A stretch of 64,000 nt of DNA from Spironucleus salmonicida (Eukaryota > Fornicata > Diplomonadida > Hexamitidae), in NCBI GenBank assembly GCA_000497125.2, contig CM035316.1, forward strand, positions 1,480,001-1,544,000. Reading direction: 5' to 3'. Positions 13,042 through 25,467 of this stretch are shown here, in pieces. Below the pieces are notes generated by a model. The model was given only the letters and a program-made list of their open reading frames with translations, was not told where the DNA came from and did not search any database. A program made the translations under genes and the position numbers. Numbering within the stretch: position 1 is the first letter of the stretch; each line of letters opens with the position of its first letter.

Positions 13042-14955
13042 TCACATGTATGTAACGCGATTTTTGAGGATTTTCTAAAGAGTGTCCTGGTTGACGAGGC
13101 TGGACCATCTCACTGCATCTTCGTCATCCCAGTAGATTCTCGATGCCTCGTTGACGTCTTTGAACAAAAATTTAAAAACATCAAAATCTCTTGGAGGAGA
13201 TAATGAAATAAGCTTGTCAATTCTAGTAATAATTGGATAATACTTCATAATGAACTTTTCATCTATTAATATTATTTATAATGCTTCTTTTTTGAATCTC
13301 TTAATAGTCTTCTTTGCGTCCTCGTAATCTGTATCAAATTTAATAATACCAGGTTTTATTTTAAATTTATTCATTAAATTTTAAGCTCTAAGTAAATATG
13401 AATCATTAGGAGCGACAACAACTGTAAAATTTTCAATCTCTCTTAATTCTTAATTGATCAGATAATCTAATTTAGGATAACTATGTAAATCAAATTTTAT
13501 AGAACCTTCTTGTAGAGAATCTGTTCTTCTAATATTAATCTATGCCAATTGATCTAGTTTTTATATTAAAATCTTAATATTTAAGTCGCTAAACACAGAA
13601 TCTTATAATATAAAATTAAGCTTTAATAATCCTAACGAGTTTCTTGAACAATTTCCTTCATCATAAATATTGGTTTGCTCTCCGTCTTATTGAACATAAA
13701 TAGAATCTAAATTAATGTCAAAATCCGAATTTTTAAGATCAGGGGTAAATAGCGCATTAGAATATTCATTTTCTACTGACTGCGACAAAACAAACTAAAT
13801 TGATTAAACAGGTTTAAATTTTAATGCTGGGATAGTTAAACAACACAAATCAATATCTTTAATAAGCTTTGGCCTCCTTCCTATTTACGATAACACTTAT
13901 TTGAGTTTAACAATACTTTGAGATGAAATTTTATCTATATTTTCTATGTATACAGTATGAATTCCACTTAAAAATGTAAAATCACAATCATCTTTTTCAA
14001 AATTTCCATATTTAAGAATAGACTATACAGAACCATATATAATATCTGCTTTGCGAATTCTACACATTGCTTCAAGTTTATTCGCTGCTTTTGCAAATTA
14101 AACTCCAAAAATGAATTCTTATTCTTGACAGCCTACCTTGTTTTAATAAAATTAAGGTGGTCTTGTTAAATTAATCCGATCTATATCACTATCAGGTATT
14201 TCGTCTGGTAGAAGTGGGGTCTGTTAAACTTTAAATACGTCTTCAGATTCCTACGGTGCATATTTTTCAAGTTTAATGCGGTTTCTAATATTCTTTTCCA
14301 ATAAATCTGGAATACAACACATGATCGCCTAATTAACTCTCCATGCTGTATGCTAGGTTTCAGCAATAACGAGGACACCTGGATGAGAGTATGAATATAA
14401 GTGCGGTGTTTATTATTAAATTTAACTACAAATTTAGTCTTCTTCTTCATTTTAAGATGTTAATATTTTATTTTTATCATTATTTTATTTTTAAATTTCT
14501 AAAATTTAATCCTAAACTGTTTAGTTGTTATAGGCAACTCTTCGTATATACAACTACAATAAGTAACCTGTAACAGATTTAGCAAATGCTTCACGACACT
14601 AAATTTTTTATTAAAAACTTCTTGACGTGAATAGTAATGATTATCTGCCCGCTAAAATCTCGGCAAGCTGATCCGTTAAATCATTATCATTCTTCAATTA
14701 TTTACGAATTTACTAAGTTGGGATTTTATCTGATTCTATAAAATCACCACCAAGATATTCTCCTGTCGATGATTAGAGGATAGTATTTTAAATTGGAGAT
14801 GGTAGAATTTCAAACGATGATGTTTTACATTTTTTACCAAATGAAAAATGTGGAATAAAATTTGACTTAATATAAAAATATTTATCTACTCCTTCGTATT
14901 CTACTTGTTCTTCCTCTTCATACTCAAAATCTTCCTCAATTAGTTCTTTGTTCAT
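13042..14955 (-). CDS. unknown protein, acidic N-terminus
   Basis: A 637-residue protein, one open frame from ATG to TGA. It begins with an acidic patch (E-E-D-F-E-Y-E-E-E-E). The region about 230-330 contains H-P-G-V-L-V-I-A-E-T and L-T-R-P-P-Q-F-Y. The C-terminal 150 residues are mixed alpha/beta with F-V-E-like and W-D-D-E-D-A-V-R-W segments. I considered a transcription-factor (TFIIIC-type) relative on the R-P-P motif, but the match is too thin to name. It lies between two compact spacers: 14 bp to the convergent neighbour and 66 bp to the divergent one. Confidence 0.7.
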
Positions 14956-15021
14956 TTAGGGGAGTGGAAGTCTGTGCCATATGTATTATTTATATTATTA
15001 ACTATATTATCAAAGATTAAA

Positions 15022-15603
15022 ATGGAACGAAAGGTTTATAAATGTGGAAAATTTGAAAAATTAGCTCTTTTACATCCACCTCCATGGTACTAAGATAATA
15101 ATACATAACCACCATCGATACCATAGGAAATTATACCTATGCGCATCATTGAAGATAATTTTCCTTATGAACCAATGGGAAATCTATTAACAACTGATAG
15201 AAAGGATTTAATACTAGTGAACAAGTTAAGGAATTAAACAAAGGAGCTATAACTCGATCAGATAGAATTAAAAATTGACGAATTGCCAAATACACCAGAA
15301 GGGTCGTTAGCGCATCTTAAAAATGCAGTTGCGGATTATATTTCAGCAGTTTTATAAATTTTAGATGATGCGTGCCATTAATAAAACCCAATAATAAATG
15401 TTAATGAAGAGAAAATAAGGCTCATTGAGATAATTGATCAACTTAGATGGAGATAAGGGATGAATAATTTACGAAAATAGTGTGAATGGAAAATTTGTTA
15501 AAAAAAACAAATGATAACTAAGATAAGAGAAGTTATTGCAAATTTAGAAAAGGGTAAAGATGAAATTCTAGAAGGTGACTTTCCCAAAAAGCACTATTAG
15601 TGA
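15022..15603 (+). CDS. hypothetical protein with PPPWY motif
   Basis: A 193-residue protein with an N-terminal H-P-P-P-W-Y motif (about residues 18-23), then helical segments to the C-terminus and no membrane span. The Pro-rich N-terminus followed by a helical bundle recalls Mediator subunit 7, but the similarity is not strong enough to name it. The start is AAAATG, 66 bp from the divergent neighbour. The stop is 8 bp from the stop of the small convergent gene. Confidence 0.6.
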
Positions 15604-15611
15604 TAACATTT

Positions 15612-15821
15612 TCAAAATAATCCTGGGAATAATTTTCTTAAGTCTTATTGTTCTTCAGATTCTTCGTAATCTTAATTCTTCCATATTAAATTTTCTAAAA
15701 ATACAGCAGTTTAATCTATCACGTACCTTGCGTTTTACCTTTCGACCACTCTTCTCAAACTTTTCTATTTCTTAATCAATATAAATATCTATTTTCTCTG
15801 CAGTGTATCCTTGCCACACAT
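15612..15821 (-). CDS. small hypothetical protein
   Basis: A 69-residue ORF starting M-C-G-K-D-T and ending in an acidic, Gln-rich tail with L-F-P-G-L-F at the end. A basic helix (about residues 20-40) is followed by V-I-D-Q-T-A-V-F-L-E-N-L. It was chosen over an overlapping 88-codon frame because its codon choice matches neighbouring genes, its stop sits 8 bp from the convergent stop, and its start leaves a 113 bp spacer to the next gene. No family recognised. Confidence 0.45.
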
Positions 15822-15934
15822 CTCGTATTTTTTATAAATTTTGAACTTTAGTTTAATATTGCAAACTTTAGGATGAGTTAATTCCTATAGCTAATTAGTT
15901 AATAGCTGACAACTTTTACATTTCTAGGTTATCG

Positions 15935-16228
15935 ATGGTATATAGAGTATTTAATGCAGCTGATAATATTGTAATATTTGGTTCATTATTATATAATTTT
16001 GATGCATGTTATGTTTATGTGCACGATATTTATAATAATGGCTATCTTACAGGACTTACTTTATTAATAATACTTTTTTATTTCATTTAATCAAAACATA
16101 CAGATTAATTATAAGAAAATAATATCGGATTTTTACATAAACCTTTACAATAATATATGAAATCTTAAATTATTTGCAATTCAAAATATATACAATGTCT
16201 TTACTATAATAGCTAAAGTTAAAATTGA
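15935..16228 (+). CDS. small putative membrane protein
   Basis: A 97-residue ORF with one clear hydrophobic segment (about residues 35-53, L-T-L-L-I-I-L-F-Y-F-I) and a possible weaker one near the N-terminus. The C-terminal part is polar and Gln-rich. Nothing identifies a function. With one stop codon in the code, a chance ORF of this length is possible, so confidence is moderate. Confidence 0.45.
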
Positions 16229-16314
16229 GAGATGGTAGCTAAAAAGAATCTGTTTAACTGCTATCTTAATTTCATTAAAAGATATAAAGTGAGAGATAAT
16301 AAATTGATGATATT

Positions 16315-18672
16315 ATGAATGAGACTTGTGAAGAAGTTTAGTCAGTTAGGCTAAAATTAGCAGAAATACGAGAACAACATGAAAATATATAAATAGACAA
16401 TAATTTAAATATTAATATCGAATTAGTTTCACTTAAGAAATCAAATAAATACTTAGAGAAACAAATTGGAAACTATTAATTATAAGTGGCTGGTTTGAAA
16501 GCGTAAAATGCCACTTTAACTGATCAAAAAATAGAAATATCAAACATAAATATGTAATTAGAGAAAACATTATACGACCTTAAGTCAACAGATATGGAAC
16601 ATCATGATATAATTAGCAAATTAAAAGCAGATATTATTAAACATTAGTAACATATTGAGTAAGAGAGTGTTTTGCTATCGACTTATTAAGATTAAATATA
16701 AATACTTCAATTAGAAAACGAGACTATTACATAAGAAATTTTTATATAATCTGAGAATATAAAAGATAAACAAGCTGAAAATGACAAGCTACTTTATCAA
16801 TCTAATAGTAACAATCTAGCTATTGCACAATTGACGGAAGATTTAGCAGATGCTTAACTAGGAATGGTAGATGTTTAATAAATGTAAAAAAGAATAAATA
16901 TCCTATAAATGAATAATCGATAATTAGAGTAATAATTATTGCTAGTTAAAGATTTCGCAGTCGAAATTAAATAGTATCTATAAACAGATAAAATAAAGTA
17001 AGATCACTAATTTAATGATTTAATAATTGATTGCTAAAATTCTGTAGATAAAATTAAAAATATATCATATAGATCTGCTAAAAACATAAATACTACTACG
17101 ACTATAGCTGAATCTTGTTAAAATATCAAATTGGAAATTAATTAAATTAAAAATTACATAATTTTGACATAAGAACTAGCTTCAAATACTACATTGTATG
17201 GTTAATTAGAGTTAATACTAGTAAATTAAAAATTATTAAGTGATAATCATAAATCAACTACATGCAATACATTATAAGAAATATAGTAGATAAAAACTGT
17301 TCTAATTCCTGAGTTAAATTAATAATTTAATACTAATAACAAATATATGCAATCATAGTTTAAGAATATTGAAGATCTTTTATTAGAAAAACAAAATGTT
17401 GGATAAATAAATTATGTTTAATACCTAAAAATTATTAATGAATAATTGTCATCATTTTCTTTTTAAGATAACGATTTAGTTGATTAAAAATTATCGATAA
17501 TAAACTAATAACTATAGAAACTTAGTTCATCGCTAAAATATATTTAATCAAATAGTGAAAACAATATCTAAAAGTAGAGTAATCAAAATAATATTTGTTA
17601 ATCTGTTACTGAACTAGTTGTAAACTAACTCTAAGCTTTGGACATCATGAATATCGATAGTTTACCTTAGAAAATAATTTAAATCAATAATAAAATGTAA
17701 GAACTTGAAACTAAATTAATATTTATATATAAATCATAGAAGTTATAAAAATAAATACTAATTAATGATATTGAACAACCATAGATTAACCCATTTGAAG
17801 AAAGATATATTGAAGTTAAAACATTATTATAGAAGTTATAAGAAGTCAAATAAAAAACAGATTCTGAGAATTTAAATAAAATACGAGAACTAACTAGATA
17901 ATAAAATGAGTTAGAATTACTGCTAGGCAGTAAGGAATAAATCTCATAAAATACTTAAACTGAGGGGATACCACTTGGTAATGATTTAATTAATTAAAAA
18001 CTGTAATAATAAATTTTATAGCTTAATTAAGAACTAGACTAATTATTCTAAGAGAAAAATGATCTAGTAACTGCGTAAACATCAATATAAGTACATTCTT
18101 TATCTAATTATAGTAATATTCCCGACTTTATTTAATTTTATACAGTTCCCCACTATGAACCGGATACAATTTTATTATCTCCATAAGAATTAGATACCTC
18201 CAGAATTGATATGCTTAAAAGTTTAAAGACTAAACGACTATTAAAGAAAACTACGTTATAGATGTTTTCTCAAGCATATAAAGAACTTAATTACTTATTC
18301 ACAGATAAGGATATTTCTAAGGCAATAGCATAATAATTCCGAATAACATTCTCGGATGAAAGCTCCTGGTATCTATCATTGCGAAATTTTATTGTAAGTA
18401 AATTTAATATTGCCATGGAACGATTTTTAAGTGTGTATGTAGAAGATATTTTTCTATCTATTTCTCCTGGCTTTTTGGGTGTGATAAAATCTGATGAAAG
18501 AAATTAATTTTTTATGATTTTTAATATACTTCTATAGTTTATTTTAAATGGTTATGAAATTTCTTAATATTAAGCTGGTGTAGGGAAAACACTTGTTTTT
18601 CCTTAGCTTACCAAATAAGGTGAGAAAACAATAAGTGCTTTATAAATAAAAAATGAAGAATTAGGAATCTGA
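16315..18672 (+). CDS. long Gln-rich coiled-coil protein
   Basis: A 785-residue protein, nearly all of it long coiled coil with heptad-like Leu/Ile spacing and very frequent Gln and Asn. Many Gln are encoded by TAA or TAG. The last 180 residues change character: they lose the heptads and look globular (S-W-Y-L-S-L-R-N-F-I, then F-L-S-V-Y-V-E-D-I-F-L). That layout (rod plus globular C-terminus) fits golgin-, centriole- or transport-tether-like proteins; which one is unknown. The stop is just 3 bp from the stop of the convergent kinase gene. Confidence 0.8.
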
Positions 18673-18675
18673 TTA

Positions 18676-19632
18676 TCATTTTATATTTAGCATATGTAAA
18701 TTATCTAACAATTTTGGTCCTAAATTCTATTGGAAATAAATAATCTGTTCAATGTTTAAGTCAGTATCAAGAGGTGAATATCCATTTAATATCATTTATT
18801 ATTTACTAATTTCAAAATTTAATTCAAAAGTAATATCCCAATCCTCCTATGTAATTCTACTTCTGCATGATCTCTCTAATGCTGGTATTTTAAATAATTC
18901 TTCAGGCAAACTACGCTATTGAGGATTTATAACTAATAATTTATCAAGAATTGATACAATTAATCTGGGTAAATTAGAATAATCAGGTATAAATCCTTCA
19001 GATAGCTATTATTTCTATTCGGTTGCAGTACCAGATACAGTATATTTTCCTGTCATAATATAATAAAGTAGAACTCCCAAAGCCCATGAATCTGCCTTTT
19101 GATCATATTCGTTACCTGACCAAATTTCTGGGGCTAAGTAATATGGTGTTCCAGTTATATCTGTAAGCTGCTAATTTTTCTACAATTTTCTTGTCATTCC
19201 AAAATCTGTTAGCAAAGCTCTTGCCTAACCAAATTCTTTCCTGACTAGTACATTTCCAGCTTTGATATCTCTATGAATTAAGTTCTTTCGATGAAGGAAA
19301 ATGCAGCCAAGAATAACATCTGAGAATAATGAAAATAAAACTTATTTATCTAATTATTTTTACGAAAACTATTATAGATCCATTGCACATCTTCTGAAAA
19401 CGATATAAGATGTTGATTTTGAAGAATCCTAAAAATAACCAGTTGGGGATAAAATGCAAGGATGTGACAATCCATACAATATTGATATTTCATTTATTTA
19501 GTTACTTTAGATTTATTAATATACTTATTTTAATGCAACATGTTCCTTTGTCTCTTTATGAATAGCTGCATAAACTTTTCCTTCAGCCCCTTAACCAATA
19601 AATTTCAATATCTGAAAATCCTCTAGATCCAT
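18676..19632 (-). CDS. Ser/Thr protein kinase
   Basis: A 318-residue protein kinase. The Gly-rich loop is I-G-Q-G-A-E-G-K-V (about residues 12-20), the ATP-binding Lys is K35 in V-A-L-K, the catalytic loop is I-H-R-D-I-K-A-G-N (about 118), then T-D-F-G-M, and G-T-P-Y-Y-L-A-P-E closes the activation segment. All catalytic residues are present, so it should be active. The overall pattern is NEK-like or related, not enough for a subfamily. A 60-residue C-terminal tail follows the kinase fold. The 3' end is 3 bp from the convergent stop. Confidence 0.9.
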
Positions 19633-19693
19633 TAAAATATAAAATATATAAATATAAAATATTCATCTATTTTAATTTCCCCTTTAATATTTT

Positions 19694-20398
19694 ATGAAAT
19701 ATGTTGTTGGAATTGATGAGGCTGGTAGAGGTCCAGTATTAGGTCCTATGGTATATGGAATAGCTGCCTATCCTGAATATATACACTATGAGCTCAAAAA
19801 ACTTGGAGCAGATGATTCTAAAAAGTTAACTCATCAAGACAGAGAAAAGATTATTATTAAGCTTAAATCTTAACCAGATTTCTATTGTAATACTATTTCA
19901 ATCTCAGCGCGTGATATCTCGGAGAAAATGCTTAATCCAAATAAGATTTCACTAAACGTATTAGCTTTCACAGCAGCTAGAGATCTACTTATTGAGTTCA
20001 GTTAAAAATTTGAAATATCACATGCGTATATAGACTTAATTTCTCCAGCATCTCAATACGAGCAATTTATTTAGTAGAAACTCCCTGACTTACAAATGAC
20101 AATTTAGGCTAAAGCAGATGCTATTTATCCTATTACTGGTGCAGCGTCCATTGTGGCAAAACTTACAAGGGATGATTAAATTTAAAAATAATGGGGTAGT
20201 GGGTATCCAGGTGACGAAAAAACGATAACTTGGCTTCGAAATGATTAAGATATGCTTTACGGCTTTAGTGAAAATGTTCGTATTTCGTGGAAAACATGTG
20301 ATACATTAATATAAGAAAAGTGCAAGAAATGTGTATTCTTTGGCGATGAATCACTTAAAACTTAGTTGGTTAATAACAAGTATTCAGTTTATATTTGA
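19694..20398 (+). CDS. RNASEH2A: ribonuclease H2 subunit A (RNase HII)
   Basis: A 234-residue enzyme that would cut RNA in RNA-DNA hybrids, including single ribonucleotides left in DNA. The N-terminal motif [13 protein letters not shown] supplies the first two acidic residues and the signature glycines. D-D-S-K-K-L-T follows, then A-Y-I-D-L and [21 protein letters not shown] near residues 135-160. Length is close to bacterial RNase HII and short for the eukaryotic A subunit; subunits B and C are not seen here. Confidence 0.92.
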
Positions 20399-20426
20399 TT
20401 GAGTATATTATATAATACATATCAAA

Positions 20427-20918
20427 ATGAGCAAAAATTTTTAATATCCTTTAGATCGCGAACTATTCGGATTAAACAAAAATTACGCAACTAGATAATA
20501 ATTTGACATGAAAAAATATAATGCTGAAGTTGCACTTAATGGAATAGCATAATTGAAACTCAAGAAGAGAAAAGTGTTTACTATGATTGAACGATCAATA
20601 GAGGTATAATAGATTTTAGATGAGTCTATTATTTAAAGTAGAATTAATAAATATAATGAAATTACAGGAAATGGACTTAAAGATTTGGACATAGTTGATT
20701 TAGATGTAATCAGCAACGAAGAAGAATAAGTTACTCTAAAAACATTTAAAGTTTGCTCACCATAGCGGCGTATTCTGTATATTTCTAAGGGGAATGAGAA
20801 TGTTACTTCGACAATGAAGAATATATATAAAACGTAATCTCCTTTATAAAATTTGACTGGAATAAAAAGTAAAAGTTTAACTCTGAAAGATTTTTATCGG
20901 CTAGAATAAAGAAAGTGA
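20427..20918 (+). CDS. hypothetical basic protein
   Basis: A 163-residue protein, basic, helical in the middle, with a Ser/Thr-rich C-terminal half. It begins 29 bp after the RNase H2A stop, on the same strand, and 38 bp before the protease gene, so three genes follow each other closely. An AT-rich promoter-like element lies in the first gap. No family recognised. Confidence 0.6.
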
Positions 20919-20955
20919 ATATATCCTGGAATATAATTATAATATAAAATTAAAA

Positions 20956-21822
20956 ATGCCAACATTAAAAAATATGGGTAATACGTGTTATCTTAATTCT
21001 GCACTATAGCTTATATTTTATTCTAATAACATAATGTAGTAGATTATGTAGTCTAGTTTTCCATCTAATTTAATTATTTCTTAACTTTAGACTATTTACA
21101 AGTAAACCTAATTAGTTTAACCATCTGAATTAAAATAAATTATAGAAGCTAAATATCCCTAGTTTTATGGTAATGAATAATAAGATTCTCATGAGTTTCT
21201 ATCATTTATACTATAAGAACTATTTCAAAACCTCCCTTCAATATAATAACTTTTTTAGTTTTCTGAGCGGTTATAGACAATGTGTACTTGTGGTTATAAA
21301 GTGTCGCAAATAACTACGAATATTTAATTATTATTATCCATCTAGATCACAAAACCTATTAAAATCAAATCTAGGTTTTTCAATTTTAATTTTATTAATG
21401 AAGTACATATACCTGGGGATTCTTTAAATGATTTAATAACGGAATACTTAAAGAAGTAAGTTTCTTTGAACACATGCCCCAAATGTAATGATTTTAATAT
21501 GTATACTTAATCGTCTTTTGTTAGTCTTCCTTAATAATTGCTAATAATAATAACACGATTTACGTATAATACTAAAATATAGGCGTAGATCTAATTTGAC
21601 GAAAATCTATTTCTGTAAAATGAACATTTTAAGCTAAAAAGTGTAATTATGCATGCAGGAACATTGAACTAAGGTCATTATACATGTGTGAGTGAAAAAG
21701 ATGGAAAGTGGTGGGAAATATCAGATGAAAGATAGTATTAAATTAGTTTGGATTCTAGAGATTCAAGGGCATACATATTAAGTTATGAAAAGTAACTGGA
21801 AAGTGTAACTGTTAGTGATTGA
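20956..21822 (+). CDS. ubiquitin carboxyl-terminal hydrolase (USP family)
   Basis: A 288-residue cysteine protease that would remove ubiquitin from proteins. The Cys box is M-G-N-T-C-Y-L-N-S-A-L-Q with the nucleophile at C11. The Q-Q-D-S-H-E-F-L box follows near residue 75 and is encoded TAA TAA GAT TCT CAT GAG TTT. Two C-x-x-C pairs form the usual zinc finger. The His box G-H-Y-T-C is near residue 241 and the closing aromatic box is S-Y-E-K. Complete but short for a USP, with no extra domains. Confidence 0.93.
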
Positions 21823-21856
21823 ATATATAATTATGCTTAAAAAGTAAACAATAAAA

Positions 21857-22468
21857 TCAGTCTATGTACTTATCACACCATCCAATCATAGCATTACACT
21901 GACATATTTATATAGAAATCGCTTTATCTTCTTCTTCAGAATAATTCTACGCATATGTTTCTAGAATAAAGGATTTAAGAGAATCTTTTGTTAGTCCATT
22001 ATTGTTTCTAATTTTGAACTCTAAGGAAAATTTCTTCTCCTAATCACTAACAAGTAAACCGTCAATAACTTTTTTAATAACTGATAAATCAGCTTTACAT
22101 GTATTACTTACTGGGTAAATTTTAGCGATACAGCCTAAATTAGTTCCTTCCGCTTTCCTTTTTAAAAGTTTCATAATAACATCTCGCGGTGAATCCTGAC
22201 CGTCTAGTATAGGCCAGTAAACAAAAAGTAGTCCCTTTGCGCCTGGCAACAATTTATTAAACTTATGCTCTGTTTGTTCTAATGCATTAGGAATCGCTTC
22301 AGTAAACTACTTGAGCAAAGAGTAAATCTCACGAGAAATTTTAAAATTATCATTAATTGATGATGTGACTAGAATTCCTTAAAGATCAGAAAGAAAATTA
22401 TCACCCTTTTCTATCCCTAATGCTTTTTATCTACAATAAAACTATTTTGATCTACCTTATGGAGGCAT
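21857..22468 (-). CDS. TAN1: THUMP-domain tRNA acetylation adaptor (Tan1/THUMPD1)
   Basis: A 203-residue THUMP protein. Tan1 binds tRNA and assists the acetyltransferase that makes N4-acetylcytidine in tRNA. The family features seen are the G-I-L-V-T-S start after a K-G-D-N-F-L-S segment, K-R-K-A-E-G-T-N-L, and the THUMP core (I-Y-P-V-S-N-T-C-K-A near residue 120). After it comes F-S-L-E-F-K-I-R-N-N-N and I-Q-I-C. It lacks the long disordered tail of the human protein. It lies tail to tail with the USP gene, 34 bp apart. Confidence 0.85.
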
Positions 22469-23088
22469 TTAGAAAGATAAATAATTATATTATTCAAATA
22501 TTATATTTATATAATATATATATTACATTTTGAAACATAGCAGTAGTAAGGATTACCTTTTTATTAGTCTAATGAGACCAAGAGAAATCTATGTGAGCTG
22601 TAAATAGTGTATAGTAAAATATAAGATATTAGTTTTATCTTTACAATTATCCTTCGCTAAGTATTATAACTTTTTATTACGAATACATATAACCAAAGAA
22701 AGTTATAATTTTAATTCTTATCATCACTAGCCATTATTATTAATAATGTCTCAAATTTACTATTAAGTTGCAGCAATGAAAATAAGTATTCAATAAATTT
22801 AAATAAGGAGTTGTAATTAGAATCATATTTCTATTTAAGGTTAATATAGATTTATTATCACTTAGGTATCTCCTCCTGTATAACAAAAACCAAAATTTCT
22901 TATAATTTTCCATGCATGGATATTATATTAGCATAATTTAAATCTACTGTATTATTGATCTTGGTTATATGATGTCTTAAGAATTTTATTATTACTTTAC
23001 CTGATTACGGTTTTATTTTTATTTGAAAATATTATAATATTATATGACTAAATATAAATAAATTCAAGATATCAATCTAATCTCAAAA
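22469..23088. other. AT-rich gap of about 620 bp
   Basis: No gene is supported here. A 128-codon frame (22,572-22,958, plus strand) is open but has no recognisable domain and an ordinary chance length when only TGA stops. The right end, from about 23,029, carries the AT-palindromic element and the short leader of the V-ATPase gene. Confidence 0.5.
23029..23047 (+). promoter_or_regulatory. AT-palindromic promoter-like element of the V-ATPase a gene
   Basis: An ATATTATAATATTATAT run about 42-60 bp upstream of the ATG. Related TATAATATA-type runs occur upstream of most starts in the window. That it works as a core promoter is inference. Confidence 0.35.
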
Positions 23089-25467
23089 ATGTCAGCCAAA
23101 GAGCTTTGGCGTTCTAAAACTATGGTATTAACTGAGATAGTATTAAAGCGTGATTCTTCATTCTAAGCTTTAGAAAATGTAATTCCATTAAAATCCTTGC
23201 ATTTCATTGATTCTTAACCCGATGTTCCACCATTCCAAAGACCATTTACTAACAACGTCGTTAAAGTAGCAGAATTAGAAACAAAATACAATTATCTGAG
23301 AAATGCTATCGAAATATCTGCCATCGAAATTCCATAGCCTTAGCCATTTACTGATCATTCTATTTTATCTCTTGAAGAAGTAATTGATAAAGCAATAGTA
23401 GAGCTCAAAAGTCTCTAGGCAGATCTTGTCTAGGCTGAATAGAAGAGAGAAAATGTAGCCGAATAGCTTAAAGTTATACAAAATGCTTCTAAGGTAAATG
23501 CCACATCAATCTCTATAGATCATGTGAACCAAAAAGATGCTCTTATATCAGATGCTGAATAGATGGAAGATGGTCTTATGAATTTACTATTTGTTATTCC
23601 TAAAAAGACCTTTATCCCTTGCATGAGAGGTTTATTTAGAGCTGCCTTTGGTGTTTTACATTTTGAATCAACAGAGTTATCTGACTTGGCTGAGGAAAAG
23701 GAATTAGTTTCTGCATTTATAGCCGGTCAAGAAGCAGTTCGCAGATGTACTAGAATTGTATAATCAATGGGTGGGAGAGTTTATGAATTGCCATAAAATA
23801 TAGTTTAGGCAGAAAACGATACAAAGTCTCAGCTTAATACATACGATACTAGTTTATATTATTCTAAACAAAGAGTTAACGCCATTTTGACTAAAAATGC
23901 TGTTTACATTGACCATTGGAATGAAATAATTTAAACCAATAAAATCATTAATCATACTCTAAATATGTTTACTATTGATAATAGTTATATGCGTGTAACA
24001 GCTTATGTACCAGAAGAGCGATTTGATTTAGTAAAACAACATATAGAGGGATAATTTTAAGGAATGTAATAATTAGGAAGTTCGATAAGAATTATTCCAA
24101 AAGAAAGTTACACCCCTGAGTAACTTAAGACTTAACCTCCAACCTAATTTAACACTAACAAATATACTCATGTATTTTAGAATATTGTTAATTCATATGG
24201 TATTCCTTGTTATAAAGAAATTAATCCAGCATTCTTTTACTTGTATTAATTCCCATTCACTTTCTCGATTATGTTTGGTGATATTGGTCATGGTATTATT
24301 AATGCCCTTATTTCAATGCTTATGTTAATTTTCGAAAAAAGATTACTTAAAGTACGTAACGATATGTTTGAGCTAATTTTCATGGGTCGTTATATCATTT
24401 TCATGATGTCATTATATTCTATAATCTCCGGATTTATGTATAATGATATTTTTGCTCTAGGATTTAATATGTTTAATACAAAATATAACGTATATTAAAG
24501 TCCAATGACTCATACTGGTCCTAATCCTACTTACAATTTTGGTATCGATCCAGCTTGGCATTGGGCTGGTAACTCTATGATCTTCTTGAATTCTTATAAA
24601 ATGAAAGTATCTATTGTTATCGGTATTTCTTAAATGCTATTCGGTCTTATTATTAAGTGTGTTAATCTTGTTAATCAAAAGAAATACATAGATATATTTT
24701 TAGTTTGGATCCCTGAATTCTTCTTTATGTTTAGTTTCTTTGGATATATGGTTTTCTGTATTATATTCAAGTGGTTTGTTAATTGGCCTGGAACTCCAGA
24801 TAATACCAGATCCCCAACTGTCAATGAACCTGCTCCTCCTGCACTAATAAATATGTTAATTTAAATTTTCTTAAGCCCTGGATCAATTGATCCCTCTAAT
24901 TAATTATTCTCCGATATTGATTTCTAAACAAATCTCTAATTAGGAATTTTTGCAGTGGCAGTACTTATGGTAGTTTGGTTAGCCGTGGCAGAGCCAGTTC
25001 ATAAAATTATACACAAAAAGCGTCACCCAGATCCTAATGATGATTCTGGTGTTGGTGATATTATCGTTTAATAAGTAATCCATACCATTGAATATGTATT
25101 AGGAACTATTTCTCATACTGCTTCTTATTTACGTCTTTGGGCTCTTTCTCTTGCTCACGCCTAACTTGCTGAGGTTTTCTTTGATTAGCTTATTGGTTTA
25201 ACAATGGGTATGGTTAAGCCTGGTGATACTGGTTCATATATCATAGCTGGTCTTTCAACAATTATATCTTATGGCGGATGGTTTGGTGCCTCTATTGGTG
25301 TTTTATGCTTGATGGAATATCTTTCCGCTTTCTTACATTGTCTTCGTCTTGCATGGATTGAATTTAATAGTAAATTTTTCGTTGCTGAAGGTTACTCATT
25401 TGAAGGTTTTGGTATCGAGTGTGGTTGGCCTATTGATGTTACTGCTTAAATGGCGAGAGTTGATTGA
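23089..25467 (+). CDS. VPH1: V-type proton ATPase subunit a
   Basis: A 792-residue subunit of the membrane sector of the V-ATPase, which moves protons into endosomes, vacuoles or contractile vacuoles. The N-terminal half (about 1-380) is the cytosolic domain, and the rest has about eight hydrophobic segments starting near residue 384. The conserved helix [17 protein letters not shown], with the essential Arg near residue 680, is intact. The Gln in it is encoded TAA. Codon choice is uniform and C-ending codons are commoner than in neighbours, suggesting high expression. It is complete, intron-free and close to the family's usual length. Confidence 0.95.

Noticed and set aside
15655-15921. An 88-codon minus frame overlapping the small gene at 15,612, suggesting a frameshift
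   Set aside because: The gene at 15,612-15,821 is complete in one frame with its own ATG, so no frameshift is needed. A frame of this length is common when only TGA stops.
22572-22958. A 128-codon plus-strand frame in the gap before the V-ATPase gene
   Set aside because: It lacks a domain or typical composition and its length is within chance for AT-rich sequence with one stop codon. Listed only in the gap entry.
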